Shown here: positions 1 through 7,683 of the stretch, piece after piece
How positions within the stretch are numbered: the stretch's first letter is position 1
Layout of the letters: the number at the start of each line of letters is the position of its first letter
Assembly (NCBI GenBank): GCA_033722295.1
Contig: JAWVZH010000024.1
Location: 1-26,635 of the forward strand
Direction: 5' to 3'
Source of the DNA: JAWVZH01 sp033722295
GTDB taxonomy: Bacteria; Bacteroidota; Bacteroidia; Chitinophagales; Saprospiraceae
Length of the DNA: 26,635 nucleotides
Notes under the pieces: model-generated
What the model saw: the letters and a program-made list of their open reading frames with translations, nothing else
Told to the model about the DNA's origin: nothing
Database searches by the model: none
Made by a program: the position numbers and the translations under genes

Positions 1-780
1 CACATATTTAGTCCCGCTCGCCTCTTCATGGCCTCTCATGCGAAAGGTCTTGCACTCTATAAGAACAGGTTCCGGATTTTCCCTCATCTTTTTGGCCCAA
101 CTCGAAACGGTCTGATACACTTCAATGACATTATTTCCATCGATAACCTCTCCCGCCATACCGTAACCCTTGGCGCGGTCAGCGAGATTTTCACAAGCGT
201 ACTGCTCGCCTACAGGAGTGGACAGACCATAACCATTATTCTCGATCACAAAAATGACCGGCAATTTCCATACGGCCGCAACATTGAGAGCTTCATGGAA
301 CTCACCTTCACTTGTTCCTCCCTCGCCGGTAAATGCCAGGCTGACCTTTTTCTCCAAACCGAGCTTATACGCCAGGGCAACACCCGAAGCCAGGGATAAT
401 TGCGGTCCCAGGTGTGAGATCATACCGACGATATTGTAGTCGGGGGCTCCAAAATGAAAGGAGCGGTCCCGTCCTTTCGTGAATCCTGAGGGCTTACCTT
501 CCCATTGTGCGAACAACTTCCATAAGGGAATACCACGAGTGGTGAATACACCCAGATTTCGGTGCATGGGGAAGATGAACTCATCCTTGTTAAGAGCCAT
601 CGTACATCCCACAGAGATCGCTTCCTGGCCTATACCGCTAAACCATTTGGAGATCTTCCCCAGGCGCAAAAGGTTGAGCATCTTTTCTTCGATCATCCGG
701 GGTAACAACATATTTCGATACATGTCTGTGAGAAGATCCCGGGACAGATCATTCAAATCAAATTTCATCACTTCCTTCAT
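1..780 (-). CDS. Ketoacid dehydrogenase E1, alpha-type N-terminal part (partial, runs off left edge)
   Basis: The 260 visible codons read as the thiamine-diphosphate E1 alpha part of a 2-oxoacid dehydrogenase complex, which decarboxylates a 2-oxoacid and passes the acyl group to the lipoyl E2 subunit in the cytoplasm. Family signs are IGQEAISVG (residues 50-58), HRNLG (73-77), the cofactor motif GEGGTSEGE (152-160) closed by ENNGYG (180-185), and RGHEEASGTKYV at the window edge. The cofactor motif has Glu where most relatives have Asp (GDG), so the acidic metal ligand is kept but longer. The reading frame is open to base 1, so the C-terminus is missing. In Bacteroidota such proteins are often alpha-beta fusions, which cannot be decided here. 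A second in-frame ATG lies at 768. The gene lies 49 bp after recO on the same strand and may be the last gene of that operon. The substrate (pyruvate or branched-chain 2-oxoacids) is not determined. Confidence 0.9.
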   Translation of the reverse strand, partial: MKEVMKFDLNDLSRDLLTDMYRNMLLPRMIEEKMLNLLRLGKISKWFSGIGQEAISVGCTMALNKDEFIFPMHRNLGVFTTRGIPLWKLFAQWEGKPSGFTKGRDRSFHFGAPDYNIVGMISHLGPQLSLASGVALAYKLGLEKKVSLAFTGEGGTSEGEFHEALNVAAVWKLPVIFVIENNGYGLSTPVGEQYACENLADRAKGYGMAGEVIDGNNVIEVYQTVSSWAKKMRENPEPVLIECKTFRMRGHEEASGTKYV

Positions 781-829
781 CGTCGGTCAAAAATTGATCA
801 GCAAATATGCAACTCCTATTCAACATTTA

Positions 830-1549
830 TCATGAAAGCACAACGTGAATAACTTCAGGAGACTTCATATTGCCAAATCCCTCTACGTGATATTGATAAT
901 ACCGTATCAGGCCTGAAAGTAAAATTCTCCTTTTCTTACCATTTAAAGACAGTTCTTGTCGTTCACCTTCCAGCTTGTCAAGCACCTCACCCAACAATAG
1001 GCTCTCATCATTAGTAAGTGTATTCCTCGGATGCGATATGGCGACGAACTGTCCATCCTGGAGATCGAAGAATGGCCGCTGATCCGCAAAATTGGATACA
1101 GGTCTAAATCCCAGAAAGGATGTCAGTTCGATCATGAACGTCAGATGGAAGTCCGCGATATGATCCCTGAGCTCATTTAATTCCAATATACTTTTCTGTA
1201 AAAAGTTATAAAGACCTTCATTAAGCTCCTTTTCCCGGATAGACTTTTGTAAAAGCTCTGCCATGAAAATGACAATGACCCTTTTTATGGGATGGTCGAG
1301 CAAGTCATTCAGAACAAGGACCGGCTGAGCATCCTTGATCCTGGATAAACGGTCCCCTTCTTTGTAATAGAGGTTGACCCTCAGAAGCTGCAAAAGTTGA
1401 AAAGTTGCAGCATGTAGACGGGTTTTACTTTTTCGGACGCCTCCCGCAATACAGGAGATCAGGCCCTTATCCCTGGAATAAATATCGAGGATGAGGCTTG
1501 TCTCCCCATACTTCAAGGTCCTGAGTACAATGCCTTCAGTTAACAACAT
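830..1549 (-). CDS. recO: DNA repair protein RecO
   Basis: This 239-residue protein has the normal RecO length and the typical N-terminus: MLLTEGIVLRTLKYGETSLI, then a run ending GGVRKSKTRL, which form the OB-fold that binds DNA and single-strand-binding protein. RecO works with RecR to load RecA on gapped DNA in the RecFOR pathway. The helical C-terminal half includes FHLTFMIELTSFLGFRP, a segment typical of the family. No CxxC zinc motif is visible. It starts 5 bp after the small gene at 1555-1845, so the two are almost certainly co-transcribed, and it is followed 49 bp later by the E1 gene. Identification rests on sequence pattern and length and is firm. Confidence 0.93.
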   Translation of the reverse strand: MLLTEGIVLRTLKYGETSLILDIYSRDKGLISCIAGGVRKSKTRLHAATFQLLQLLRVNLYYKEGDRLSRIKDAQPVLVLNDLLDHPIKRVIVIFMAELLQKSIREKELNEGLYNFLQKSILELNELRDHIADFHLTFMIELTSFLGFRPVSNFADQRPFFDLQDGQFVAISHPRNTLTNDESLLLGEVLDKLEGERQELSLNGKKRRILLSGLIRYYQYHVEGFGNMKSPEVIHVVLS

Positions 1550-1554
1550 AGGCC

Positions 1555-1845
1555 TTAATCATCCGCTTTTTGATCATCCCTGTAAGCCTTACGCGTGGCC
1601 AGTCGTTGTTTTTGCCTTTGCCATATGAGGTCGGCAAGGATCTCATCAGCGGGCCCACCCATTTTCAAAGCAGTTTTGATCTTGTGCTCCTCCACATCAA
1701 GCCGGTAGAGGTAAGAAAAAAGCAGTTCGGGATTCTTGTCCAGCAGTTCCGCCACTCGCTTTCTGATCTGCTCCACCATGTCAGTCTCTGTATAATCATC
1801 TTTCTCTTTGTCAATGGGAAACAGGCCTGACAGATCCTCTTTCAT
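1555..1845 (-). CDS. Conserved small charged protein between GH3 and recO, function unknown
   Basis: A 96-residue, highly charged, probably helical and soluble protein. A central stretch (about 22-62) contains DMVEQIRKRVAELLDKNPEL and SYLYRLDVEEHKI, and a basic tail (75-96) is rich in Arg, Lys and Gln. I believe similar short proteins occur in other Bacteroidota, but this is recollection, not a search. No catalytic or metal motif and no signal peptide is seen. Its ATG overlaps the stop codon of the GH3 gene in the form ATGA (4 bp, 1842-1845), and recO begins 5 bp downstream, so translation is probably coupled. That packing is the main evidence that it is real. Confidence 0.8.
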   Translation of the reverse strand: MKEDLSGLFPIDKEKDDYTETDMVEQIRKRVAELLDKNPELLFSYLYRLDVEEHKIKTALKMGGPADEILADLIWQRQKQRLATRKAYRDDQKADD

Positions 1846-3371
1846 GTCTGCGATAGGTTAGCGATATAATCTTTAACACTCTCAATGACCTTTCGGTCAT
1901 TGGATAACCTTGGGATTTTGATCTGTGCACCCATCGTCTTGTTCATTCTAAGCCATTTTTCAAACGTGCCCGGCGGTACACTGTCAAGCTGCAATTGCTT
2001 AAGCGCCATGTCCTTATAACGCTTCGCCTGGTAATCAGAATTGAGGGATTGCAGATTCTCATCCAAAATGCGCGCGAAGGTAGACAGATCAACGGGCAAG
2101 TGATGGAATTCGATCAACCACTCATGACCGCCTCTATTCTTACCGGAAAAATAAATGGGTGCCACAGTATATTCTGTCGCAATAGCACCTGTTTCTTCAC
2201 AGGTCCTGGACAAGGCCTCATCAGTATTAGCCACAATGACCTCTTCACCAAAAGCATTGATGTAATGCCGCGTACGCCCCGTGATCTCGAACCTCCAGGG
2301 ATCTACTGAGGTAAAACACACAGTATCACCGGGGCTGTATCTCCAGAGTCCCGAATTATTGGTTACCAACAAGGCATAGTTAACGTCTTTCTTCACTTCC
2401 CAGATAGGCACAGTCCTGGGATATTTTTTATGCCATTCCTCAGCGGGGATGAACTCGAAGAACATCGCATTATCCAGGAGCGGCATCATGCCGGGGGCGG
2501 TCTTCCTGTCCTGCACCGCAAAAAAGCCCTCGGAAGCATTGTAGATCTCCTGATACACGAAATCCTTATTAGGGATGAGCTCTTCGAAGACCTTGAAATA
2601 GGGCTTGAAACTGACACCACCATGGACATATGCTTGGAGATTGGGCCACAATTCCAGGAGATTATCCTTTTCATAATATTCGAGCATCTTGCGAAACAGC
2701 ACGATGTTCCACGTTGGCACCCCTCCGATCATGACCACGTTCTCCTTGCCTGAAATCCTTATGATCCTTTCGAGCTTCTCATCCCAACTCGAAAGCAAAG
2801 CAGTCTCAAAATCGGGCGTATAGAACGGACGACCGATAAACGGCATCCTCCGAATAAGAATAGCCGAAATGTCCCCGATCGTGGTATCCGGATTTTTATC
2901 ATAGGTTTGAAGGCTTCCACCGACCACAAGACTTTTTTCGGCAAACATGGTTGCATCAGGGATCTTGTCGTAAAGGAAAGCCATCGTATCCCAGGAGCCG
3001 GCCACATGTCCTTTGAACAGATATTCGCGACTGACTGGAATGTACTTACTCTTGTCATCCGTGGTGCCGGCTGATTTTGAATACCAGTTGATCTTGCCGG
3101 GCCACAGTACATTTCTTTCCCCGTTCATCATCCTCACGATATCCGGCCTGATATCCTCATAATGCACGACCGGAACATTCTTTTTGAAATCCTCGTAAGA
3201 TCGGCACGATCTCAGGTTGTGCTTTTTACCGAACTCCGTTTCTCTGCCCTTCTGAATGATATTCTTCAACCACAACTCCTGAAAGTGTTGAGCTCGATTC
3301 ACAACGTGATTGATGCGACGTCGCCGTCGTTTCAAATAAATTCCGATTAATTTGTTTATCGCAGCTTTCAC
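1842..3371 (-). CDS. GH3 family protein (acyl-adenylate-forming amido synthetase fold)
   Basis: A 509-residue protein of the GH3 auxin-responsive family, part of the ANL adenylating superfamily. Plant members link amino acids to carboxylates such as jasmonate or indole-acetate through an acyl-AMP intermediate; the substrates of bacterial members are unknown. The three nucleotide motifs are present in order: SKSAGTTDDKSKYIPV (98-113), YNASEGFF (277-284) and LWRYSPGDTV (342-351), followed by GRTRHYINAFGEE (365-377). A basic cluster KRRRRR (14-19) near the N-terminus could contact membrane or nucleic acid. There is no signal peptide, so it is cytoplasmic. It is the first gene of the minus-strand operon, has a promoter-like element just upstream, and its stop overlaps the next start by 4 bp. 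All motif residues needed for adenylation appear intact. Confidence 0.92.
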   Translation of the reverse strand: MKAAINKLIGIYLKRRRRRINHVVNRAQHFQELWLKNIIQKGRETEFGKKHNLRSCRSYEDFKKNVPVVHYEDIRPDIVRMMNGERNVLWPGKINWYSKSAGTTDDKSKYIPVSREYLFKGHVAGSWDTMAFLYDKIPDATMFAEKSLVVGGSLQTYDKNPDTTIGDISAILIRRMPFIGRPFYTPDFETALLSSWDEKLERIIRISGKENVVMIGGVPTWNIVLFRKMLEYYEKDNLLELWPNLQAYVHGGVSFKPYFKVFEELIPNKDFVYQEIYNASEGFFAVQDRKTAPGMMPLLDNAMFFEFIPAEEWHKKYPRTVPIWEVKKDVNYALLVTNNSGLWRYSPGDTVCFTSVDPWRFEITGRTRHYINAFGEEVIVANTDEALSRTCEETGAIATEYTVAPIYFSGKNRGGHEWLIEFHHLPVDLSTFARILDENLQSLNSDYQAKRYKDMALKQLQLDSVPPGTFEKWLRMNKTMGAQIKIPRLSNDRKVIESVKDYIANLSQT

Positions 3372-3388
3372 CTCGGGGAATGATAATA

Positions 3389-3417
3389 CAAAGTTATTAC
3401 TACTATAATGTAATCAA
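3389..3417 (-). promoter_or_regulatory. Bacteroidota-type promoter for the GH3-recO operon
   Basis: On the minus strand a perfect TAnnTTTG -7 element, TAACTTTG, lies at 3396-3389. A TTG at 3417-3415 serves as the -33 element with an 18-nt spacer. The -7 element ends 18 nt before the GH3 ATG at 3371, giving a very short leader. Motif and spacing match the consensus known for Bacteroidota primary sigma factors; activity is inferred. Confidence 0.6.
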
Positions 3418-3470
3418 GATCAAGTTCGTTATACTAAAGTTAACTTATTCGACACACAAAACTATGAGAC

Positions 3471-5036
3471 ATGCTAGTCAAAACATTTGCGAGCGCCGTA
3501 TATGGCGTTCAGGCCCAGACAATTACCATTGAAGTTAATACGGGCGGACCTGTTCAGGCAGGTTCGATCGGATACTCACTGGTCGGATTACCTGATAATG
3601 CCGTTAAGGAAGGCTATCACAGGATGTCCTCAGCCATCTACAACCTCGGCTTTCGCCTTCCGAGACTGAAGATAATCATCAATCTGGCCCCTGCTGACAT
3701 ACGCAAGGAAGGTTCGGCATTCGATCTGCCTATTGCGCTTTGCGTACTGGGAGCCACCTGTCAGATCGAAACCGACAATATCGATGAATACGTCATCATG
3801 GGAGAACTGTCTCTCGATGGTAAGGTACGACCCATACGTGGTGCCCTTCCGATGGCGATGCAAGCCAGGACTGAGGGTTACAAGGGTTTTTTGTTGCCTG
3901 CTGCCAACGCCGAGGAAGCTGCTGTTGTAGAGGGTATTGATGTCATACCCATAGAGAACCTGAGCGATGCCATCGATTTTTTTAATATAAAAAAGCACAT
4001 CTCTCCGTCGAAAGCCAATTTTGATGCCCTTCGTAATGCAACACAATCCTCCTACCCCTTTGATTTCTCTGAAGTCAAAGGTCAATTCAAGATCAAGCGT
4101 GCCCTGGAGATCGCTGCGGCTGGTGGCCACAATGTCATACTTATAGGCCCACCGGGAGCCGGCAAGACTATGTTGGCCAAGCGTCTGCCAGGCATTTTGC
4201 CTCCTCTCACTCTCGAAGAGGCTCTGGAAACAACCAAGATATACTCGGTGTCCGGCCAGCTTTCAGAAGAGACGGCACTGGTGAAAAAACGGCCATTTCG
4301 CTCCCCGCATCACACCATTAGCGATGTTGCCCTGGTCGGGGGTGGGAGCCATCCCATGCCCGGTGAGATCAGCCTGGCCCACAACGGCGTATTATTTCTG
4401 GATGAACTCCCGGAATTCAAGAGGTCTGTTCTGGAAGTGATGCGTCAACCCATGGAAGAAAGGCAGGTAACGATCTCCAGGGCAAAAATATCAGTGGACT
4501 ATCCGGCCAATTTCATCCTCATCGCATCGATGAATCCCTGTCCCTGTGGCTTCTATAATCACCCCGAAAAGGAATGCGTGTGCCATCCGGGAACGGTAGA
4601 ACGATATTTGAACAAGATCTCGGGCCCTCTCCTGGACCGCATAGATCTACATGTAGAGGTCACACCGGTAAGTTTTGACGAACTCGCCGGTCATGCCACC
4701 GAAACAACGACGAGTAAGGATATCGAATCGCGAGTGACCCGGGCCAGGGTGGTTCAAAAAGACCGTTTCGTAAATATGGATGGGATATATAGCAATGCCC
4801 AGCTCGATAGCCGGATGGTCAGGCAGGTCTGCAAGATTGACGATACGGGCAAAACCTTACTCAAAACGGCCATGCAGAAACTTCAGTTATCGGCCCGCGC
4901 GTATGACAGAATACTTAAAGTGAGTAGGACCATAGCCGATCTTGACAAGAGCAAGGACATCAATACTGAACATCTGGCTGAGGCCATACAATTCAGGAAT
5001 CTGGATAAAGCCAGTTGGTTGGAAGGAAATATGTAG
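3471..5036 (+). CDS. yifB: YifB/ComM family Mg-chelatase-like AAA+ ATPase
   Basis: A 521-residue protein with the full YifB/ComM layout: an N-terminal Lon/S5-like ChlI domain (about 1-170), a central AAA+ domain with Walker A GPPGAGKT (226-233) and Walker B VLFLDE (307-312), and a C-terminal Mg-chelatase-type domain. The Cys cluster NPCPCG (355-360) plus CVC (369-371) is a probable zinc site found in the family. ComM of Vibrio is a branch-migration helicase that helps integrate DNA during natural transformation; the role here is by analogy. The ATG at 3471 is the first in frame and agrees with the usual N-terminus MLVKTFASAVYG. It is transcribed divergently from the GH3 operon, and no clear promoter was found in the 100-bp gap. 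Confidence 0.95.
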   Translation: MLVKTFASAVYGVQAQTITIEVNTGGPVQAGSIGYSLVGLPDNAVKEGYHRMSSAIYNLGFRLPRLKIIINLAPADIRKEGSAFDLPIALCVLGATCQIETDNIDEYVIMGELSLDGKVRPIRGALPMAMQARTEGYKGFLLPAANAEEAAVVEGIDVIPIENLSDAIDFFNIKKHISPSKANFDALRNATQSSYPFDFSEVKGQFKIKRALEIAAAGGHNVILIGPPGAGKTMLAKRLPGILPPLTLEEALETTKIYSVSGQLSEETALVKKRPFRSPHHTISDVALVGGGSHPMPGEISLAHNGVLFLDELPEFKRSVLEVMRQPMEERQVTISRAKISVDYPANFILIASMNPCPCGFYNHPEKECVCHPGTVERYLNKISGPLLDRIDLHVEVTPVSFDELAGHATETTTSKDIESRVTRARVVQKDRFVNMDGIYSNAQLDSRMVRQVCKIDDTGKTLLKTAMQKLQLSARAYDRILKVSRTIADLDKSKDINTEHLAEAIQFRNLDKASWLEGNM

Positions 5037-5072
5037 AAAGATCAGGAGTCTTAGCCTACGTGGAGACTGAGG

Positions 5073-5420
5073 TCATATGATCTCTTCTTCGTAATAGCCA
5101 TATGGACAATTCCGGCAACTGTTCTGACAACATTCGCCCTTCCATATATGATAATACTGCGTAAAGACCATGAGTGGGCCTTCCATGTGATAATGAAGAC
5201 CCTCACTCAGCTTTTTCTTCGGGTCAAATGGCTCCTTTCTGGCCTTGACGACCAGGGGATCCAGTTCCAAAAGGCATTGATTGCATAAGCAATCATAATA
5301 TGTATCACCTAGAAACTCTCTTGTGGATGCCGAAATATCCACGCCCTGACACGGGCAATTATCGATATCATGGGGCGTACAGATAAAAGGCGTTCGGCAT
5401 CTTGGACATGCTCGTCTCAT
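5073..5420 (-). CDS. Cys-rich CWC plus DUF5522 two-domain protein
   Basis: A 115-residue protein with 12 cysteines. The N-terminal part (1-50) has CPRC at 5-8, C14, CPC at 22-24, and CLCNQC at 44-49, as in the Cys-rich CWC family. The C-terminal part (about 70-110) has LSEGLHYHMEGPLMVFTQYY and then GECCQNSCRNCPYGY (96-110), as in DUF5522. The arrangement of cysteines suggests binding of zinc or another metal. No function is established for either family. It starts 21 bp after the superoxide dismutase stop on the same strand, so it may be co-transcribed with it. There is no signal peptide, so it is likely cytoplasmic. Confidence 0.85.
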   Translation of the reverse strand: MRRACPRCRTPFICTPHDIDNCPCQGVDISASTREFLGDTYYDCLCNQCLLELDPLVVKARKEPFDPKKKLSEGLHYHMEGPLMVFTQYYHIWKGECCQNSCRNCPYGYYEEEII

Positions 5421-5441
5421 TTCAACTCTTCACCTGTTAAA

Positions 5442-6185
5442 TTAACCGATCGCTGCATAGTTTGCCGCAACTGTTTCCCAGTTGATAATATTGAAAAAGT
5501 TGGCGATATACTTCGTTCGCTCATTCTGGTATTTCAAGTAGTAGGCATGCTCCCACACATCAATACCCAATATCGGCGTTCCTTTTTGCTCGGCAAAAGG
5601 CATCAATGGGTTATCCTGATTCGGGGTAGAACTGACGAAGAGTTTTCCGTCACCATCCACACTCAACCAGGCCCACCCTGATCCAAATCTGGATGCAGCG
5701 GCATTTGAGAACTTTTCTTTGAAACCATCGAAGGAATTGAATGTACTGTCTAGAGCATCTTTCAGGTTACCAGTAGGACCTTCACCACCTCCTGGTGACA
5801 TGACCTCCCAGAATAGACTGTGATTGTAATGTCCGCCTCCATTGTTCCTGACACCGGCATTGCTTCCTTCCACGCTGGAGAGAATGTCCTTCAAAGATTG
5901 TCCCGAAACATCCTGACCTTCAAGGGCCTTATTCAACTTTCTCACATATCCAGCATGATGCTTTCCATGATGGATCATCATCGTTTGTTTGTCGATGTAC
6001 GGTTCCAGGGCATTGTGATCATAGGGAAGTTCTGGAAGTGTAAATTGACCATCGGCACCGGCCATGGGGTCTTCCGCTCCTGCAGCATCACCCTGCGGAG
6101 CTGAATTCGAACATGATGCACTGGGAGCTAAAAAGGCGCCGAGGGCGAGGAAACTACTCGTTCTGATAAAATCTCTTTTCTTCAT
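5442..6185 (-). CDS. sod: Exported superoxide dismutase, Mn-type
   Basis: A 247-residue Fe/Mn superoxide dismutase that converts superoxide to oxygen and peroxide. Metal ligands by alignment with E. coli SodA are H72 (IHHGKHH), H122 (GGHYNHSLFW), D209 and H213 (DVWEHAYY). The outer-sphere Gln lies in the C-terminal half (STPNQD, Q190) and the N-terminal site is Gly (NNGGGH), the pattern of Mn rather than Fe enzymes. Unusually, about 45 residues precede the domain: MKKRDFIRTS with a KR pair resembling a weak Tat motif, a hydrophobic stretch, Cys25 in a poor lipobox, and a Gly/Ala/Asp linker. This suggests export to the periplasm or outer surface, possibly as a lipoprotein. It lies between the thioredoxin-fold gene and the CWC gene on the same strand. 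Confidence 0.94.
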   Translation of the reverse strand: MKKRDFIRTSSFLALGAFLAPSASCSNSAPQGDAAGAEDPMAGADGQFTLPELPYDHNALEPYIDKQTMMIHHGKHHAGYVRKLNKALEGQDVSGQSLKDILSSVEGSNAGVRNNGGGHYNHSLFWEVMSPGGGEGPTGNLKDALDSTFNSFDGFKEKFSNAAASRFGSGWAWLSVDGDGKLFVSSTPNQDNPLMPFAEQKGTPILGIDVWEHAYYLKYQNERTKYIANFFNIINWETVAANYAAIG

Positions 6186-6314
6186 TAGGTTATGGTTTTC
6201 GTTTACTTTCAGTTGTTTGATCTATATGAGAATATAATCAGAAATTTTGTTTCCTGAAAAAGATAGGTCGTCAAAGACCGCAAAAATGGTTGAATATCAG
6301 AAAAACTGCAGGTC

Positions 6315-7484
6315 TTATCTTTGATCGATCTTATTGATAAGAGCCCTTATGGCATTAGGGGCGGATTTCTGTTCTATTGCCAACTCGAGCGCCTTTTCTG
6401 CAGCCACCTTGGCTTCTTGATATTCTTCTTGATAATATAAGGTGTAGGCGTGATTGAGATGATACTCCGCAAGGCCGCCGAACTCCGCTGCCTTTTCGGC
6501 ATAGGGTGACGCAAACTCCATAACATCTTTATTATCCTTGAATTTTCTGATCATGAATTCGACCACCTCATTGATCTGGTTCGCATCATTGCCAACATGC
6601 TTTTTCAGATAGCGCTTGGCATTCTTCATATAATCCCCGGCCTCTTCTCTTGCGGCAAAATAAATCATGTTGGATTCCCATTCAAAGACCTTGTCATCAT
6701 CAGTGGGCAGTTTCTCGTATTGCGACTGAGCTTCTTCCAGCAACTCCTCGTAATTAAATTCTATGGCCTTGTCCACGGTTGCCAGGCAAGCTCTGCGGCC
6801 TTTCTCCAGATACTCCTCTTTAGAGGTTAATTTCATGATCCGGTCACCGTGCTCGATGAATAGATCATAGATCCGCGAGTCCGCCTCTACAGTAGCGGCA
6901 TCAATGATCGCCAGATTTTCGAGTGTCGTCATATCCGCCTGTTCATCAAGGTAATCATTAGCCACCTTGAGTGCGCTCTCATCGTTACGTTTGAGGGCGG
7001 TTATGAATCTCATGATAAACTTCGGATCTCGCTCGCCCTCTTCGTATTTTTCCTTAAGTGTCTCAAGATCGTCGTATCTGCTCAATGCCTTCTCTCCCAG
7101 TTCAATGAATTGCTTGGCCTGGCGACCTCCTTTAGTGGTGAACAGCACCTCACCATCTGACTTGATGAAATAAAAGGTCGGATATGCTGAGACAGGATAC
7201 TTCAGGCCGAACTTCATGCCCTGTTCTTTTTCCATATCCAGCTTCATGTTGATGAAGTTCTCATTATAGAACTCACCCACCGATTTGTCAGTAAAAACAT
7301 ATTTGGACATTCTCTTACATGGTCCACACCAGGTGGTAAACGCATCCACGAAAATGGCTTTGTCCTGCTTTTTGGCCTCTTCCAGGGCTTCTTCGAACGT
7401 GCCGTGGAAAAAGTCGATTCCCTGTGCCGGGGTCACCTGCTTAAAAGCAAATAGCAGAAACAGAGTAAATATTGTGGATTTCAT
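6315..7484 (-). CDS. Exported thioredoxin-fold protein with helical repeat C-terminus
   Basis: A thioredoxin-like domain follows a signal peptide (MKSTIFTLFLLFAFKQVTPAQ). The redox motif is WCGPCK (CGPC at 53-56 from this start), and YPVSAYPTFYFI carries the cis-Pro. The remaining roughly 250 residues are helical and acidic and end in a TPR-like unit (YHLNHAYTLYYQEEYQEAKVAAEKALELA). It probably reduces or isomerises disulfides in exported proteins; the partner is unknown. The frame extends upstream to an ATG at 7520, but that is at the predicted transcription start of the promoter at 7525-7532. I therefore chose the ATG at 7484, which begins a normal signal peptide (389 residues). An ATG at 7496 is an alternative. 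Confidence 0.88.
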   Translation of the reverse strand: MKSTIFTLFLLFAFKQVTPAQGIDFFHGTFEEALEEAKKQDKAIFVDAFTTWCGPCKRMSKYVFTDKSVGEFYNENFINMKLDMEKEQGMKFGLKYPVSAYPTFYFIKSDGEVLFTTKGGRQAKQFIELGEKALSRYDDLETLKEKYEEGERDPKFIMRFITALKRNDESALKVANDYLDEQADMTTLENLAIIDAATVEADSRIYDLFIEHGDRIMKLTSKEEYLEKGRRACLATVDKAIEFNYEELLEEAQSQYEKLPTDDDKVFEWESNMIYFAAREEAGDYMKNAKRYLKKHVGNDANQINEVVEFMIRKFKDNKDVMEFASPYAEKAAEFGGLAEYHLNHAYTLYYQEEYQEAKVAAEKALELAIEQKSAPNAIRALINKIDQR

Positions 7485-7524
7485 CGATCTGAGCATTTGT
7501 CTTTTAATTGTCATCTGCATACGT

Positions 7525-7532
7525 CAAAGTTA
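7525..7532 (-). promoter_or_regulatory. Promoter -7 element for the thioredoxin-fold gene
   Basis: The minus strand reads TAACTTTG, a perfect match to the Bacteroidota TAnnTTTG element and identical to the one before the GH3 gene. No good -33 TTG is present. Transcription would begin near 7518-7520, which supports a translation start at 7484 or 7496 rather than 7520. Confidence 0.45.
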
Positions 7533-7632
7533 GTATCGCTATCCGGAATCTTGTGTTATAAAATTCATAAACGACAACACTGGCGTATTTGTTGGAATGA
7601 TCACAGTTGTATCTCCCTTCTGTCGCCCACTC

Positions 7633-7674
7633 CATGTCACATGCCACTTGTTACTTGTCACTCGTTACTTGTAA
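7633..7674 (+). repeat. Degenerate tandem heptamer repeat, six units
   Basis: Six consecutive 7-bp units follow one another without a gap: CATGTCA, CATGCCA, CTTGTTA, CTTGTCA, CTCGTTA, CTTGTAA. The last units form two 14-bp copies differing by one base (7645-7658 and 7659-7672). The array ends 9 bp before the aminotransferase ATG, so it would lie in the leader. It resembles heptanucleotide repeats described in cyanobacteria. Function unknown. Confidence 0.75.
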
Positions 7675-7683
7675 CTTTATATC

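Noticed and set aside
479..835. 118-codon plus-strand open frame
   Set aside because: Antisense to the E1 gene, which has clear cofactor motifs on the minus strand.
3630..4130. 166-codon open frame on the minus strand inside yifB
   Set aside because: Antisense shadow of the ATPase domain, with no recognisable motif.
5047..5068. AGTCT/AGACT inverted repeat between yifB and the CWC gene as a terminator
   Set aside because: Only a 5-bp stem with a 12-nt loop and no T-tract, so chance is likely.
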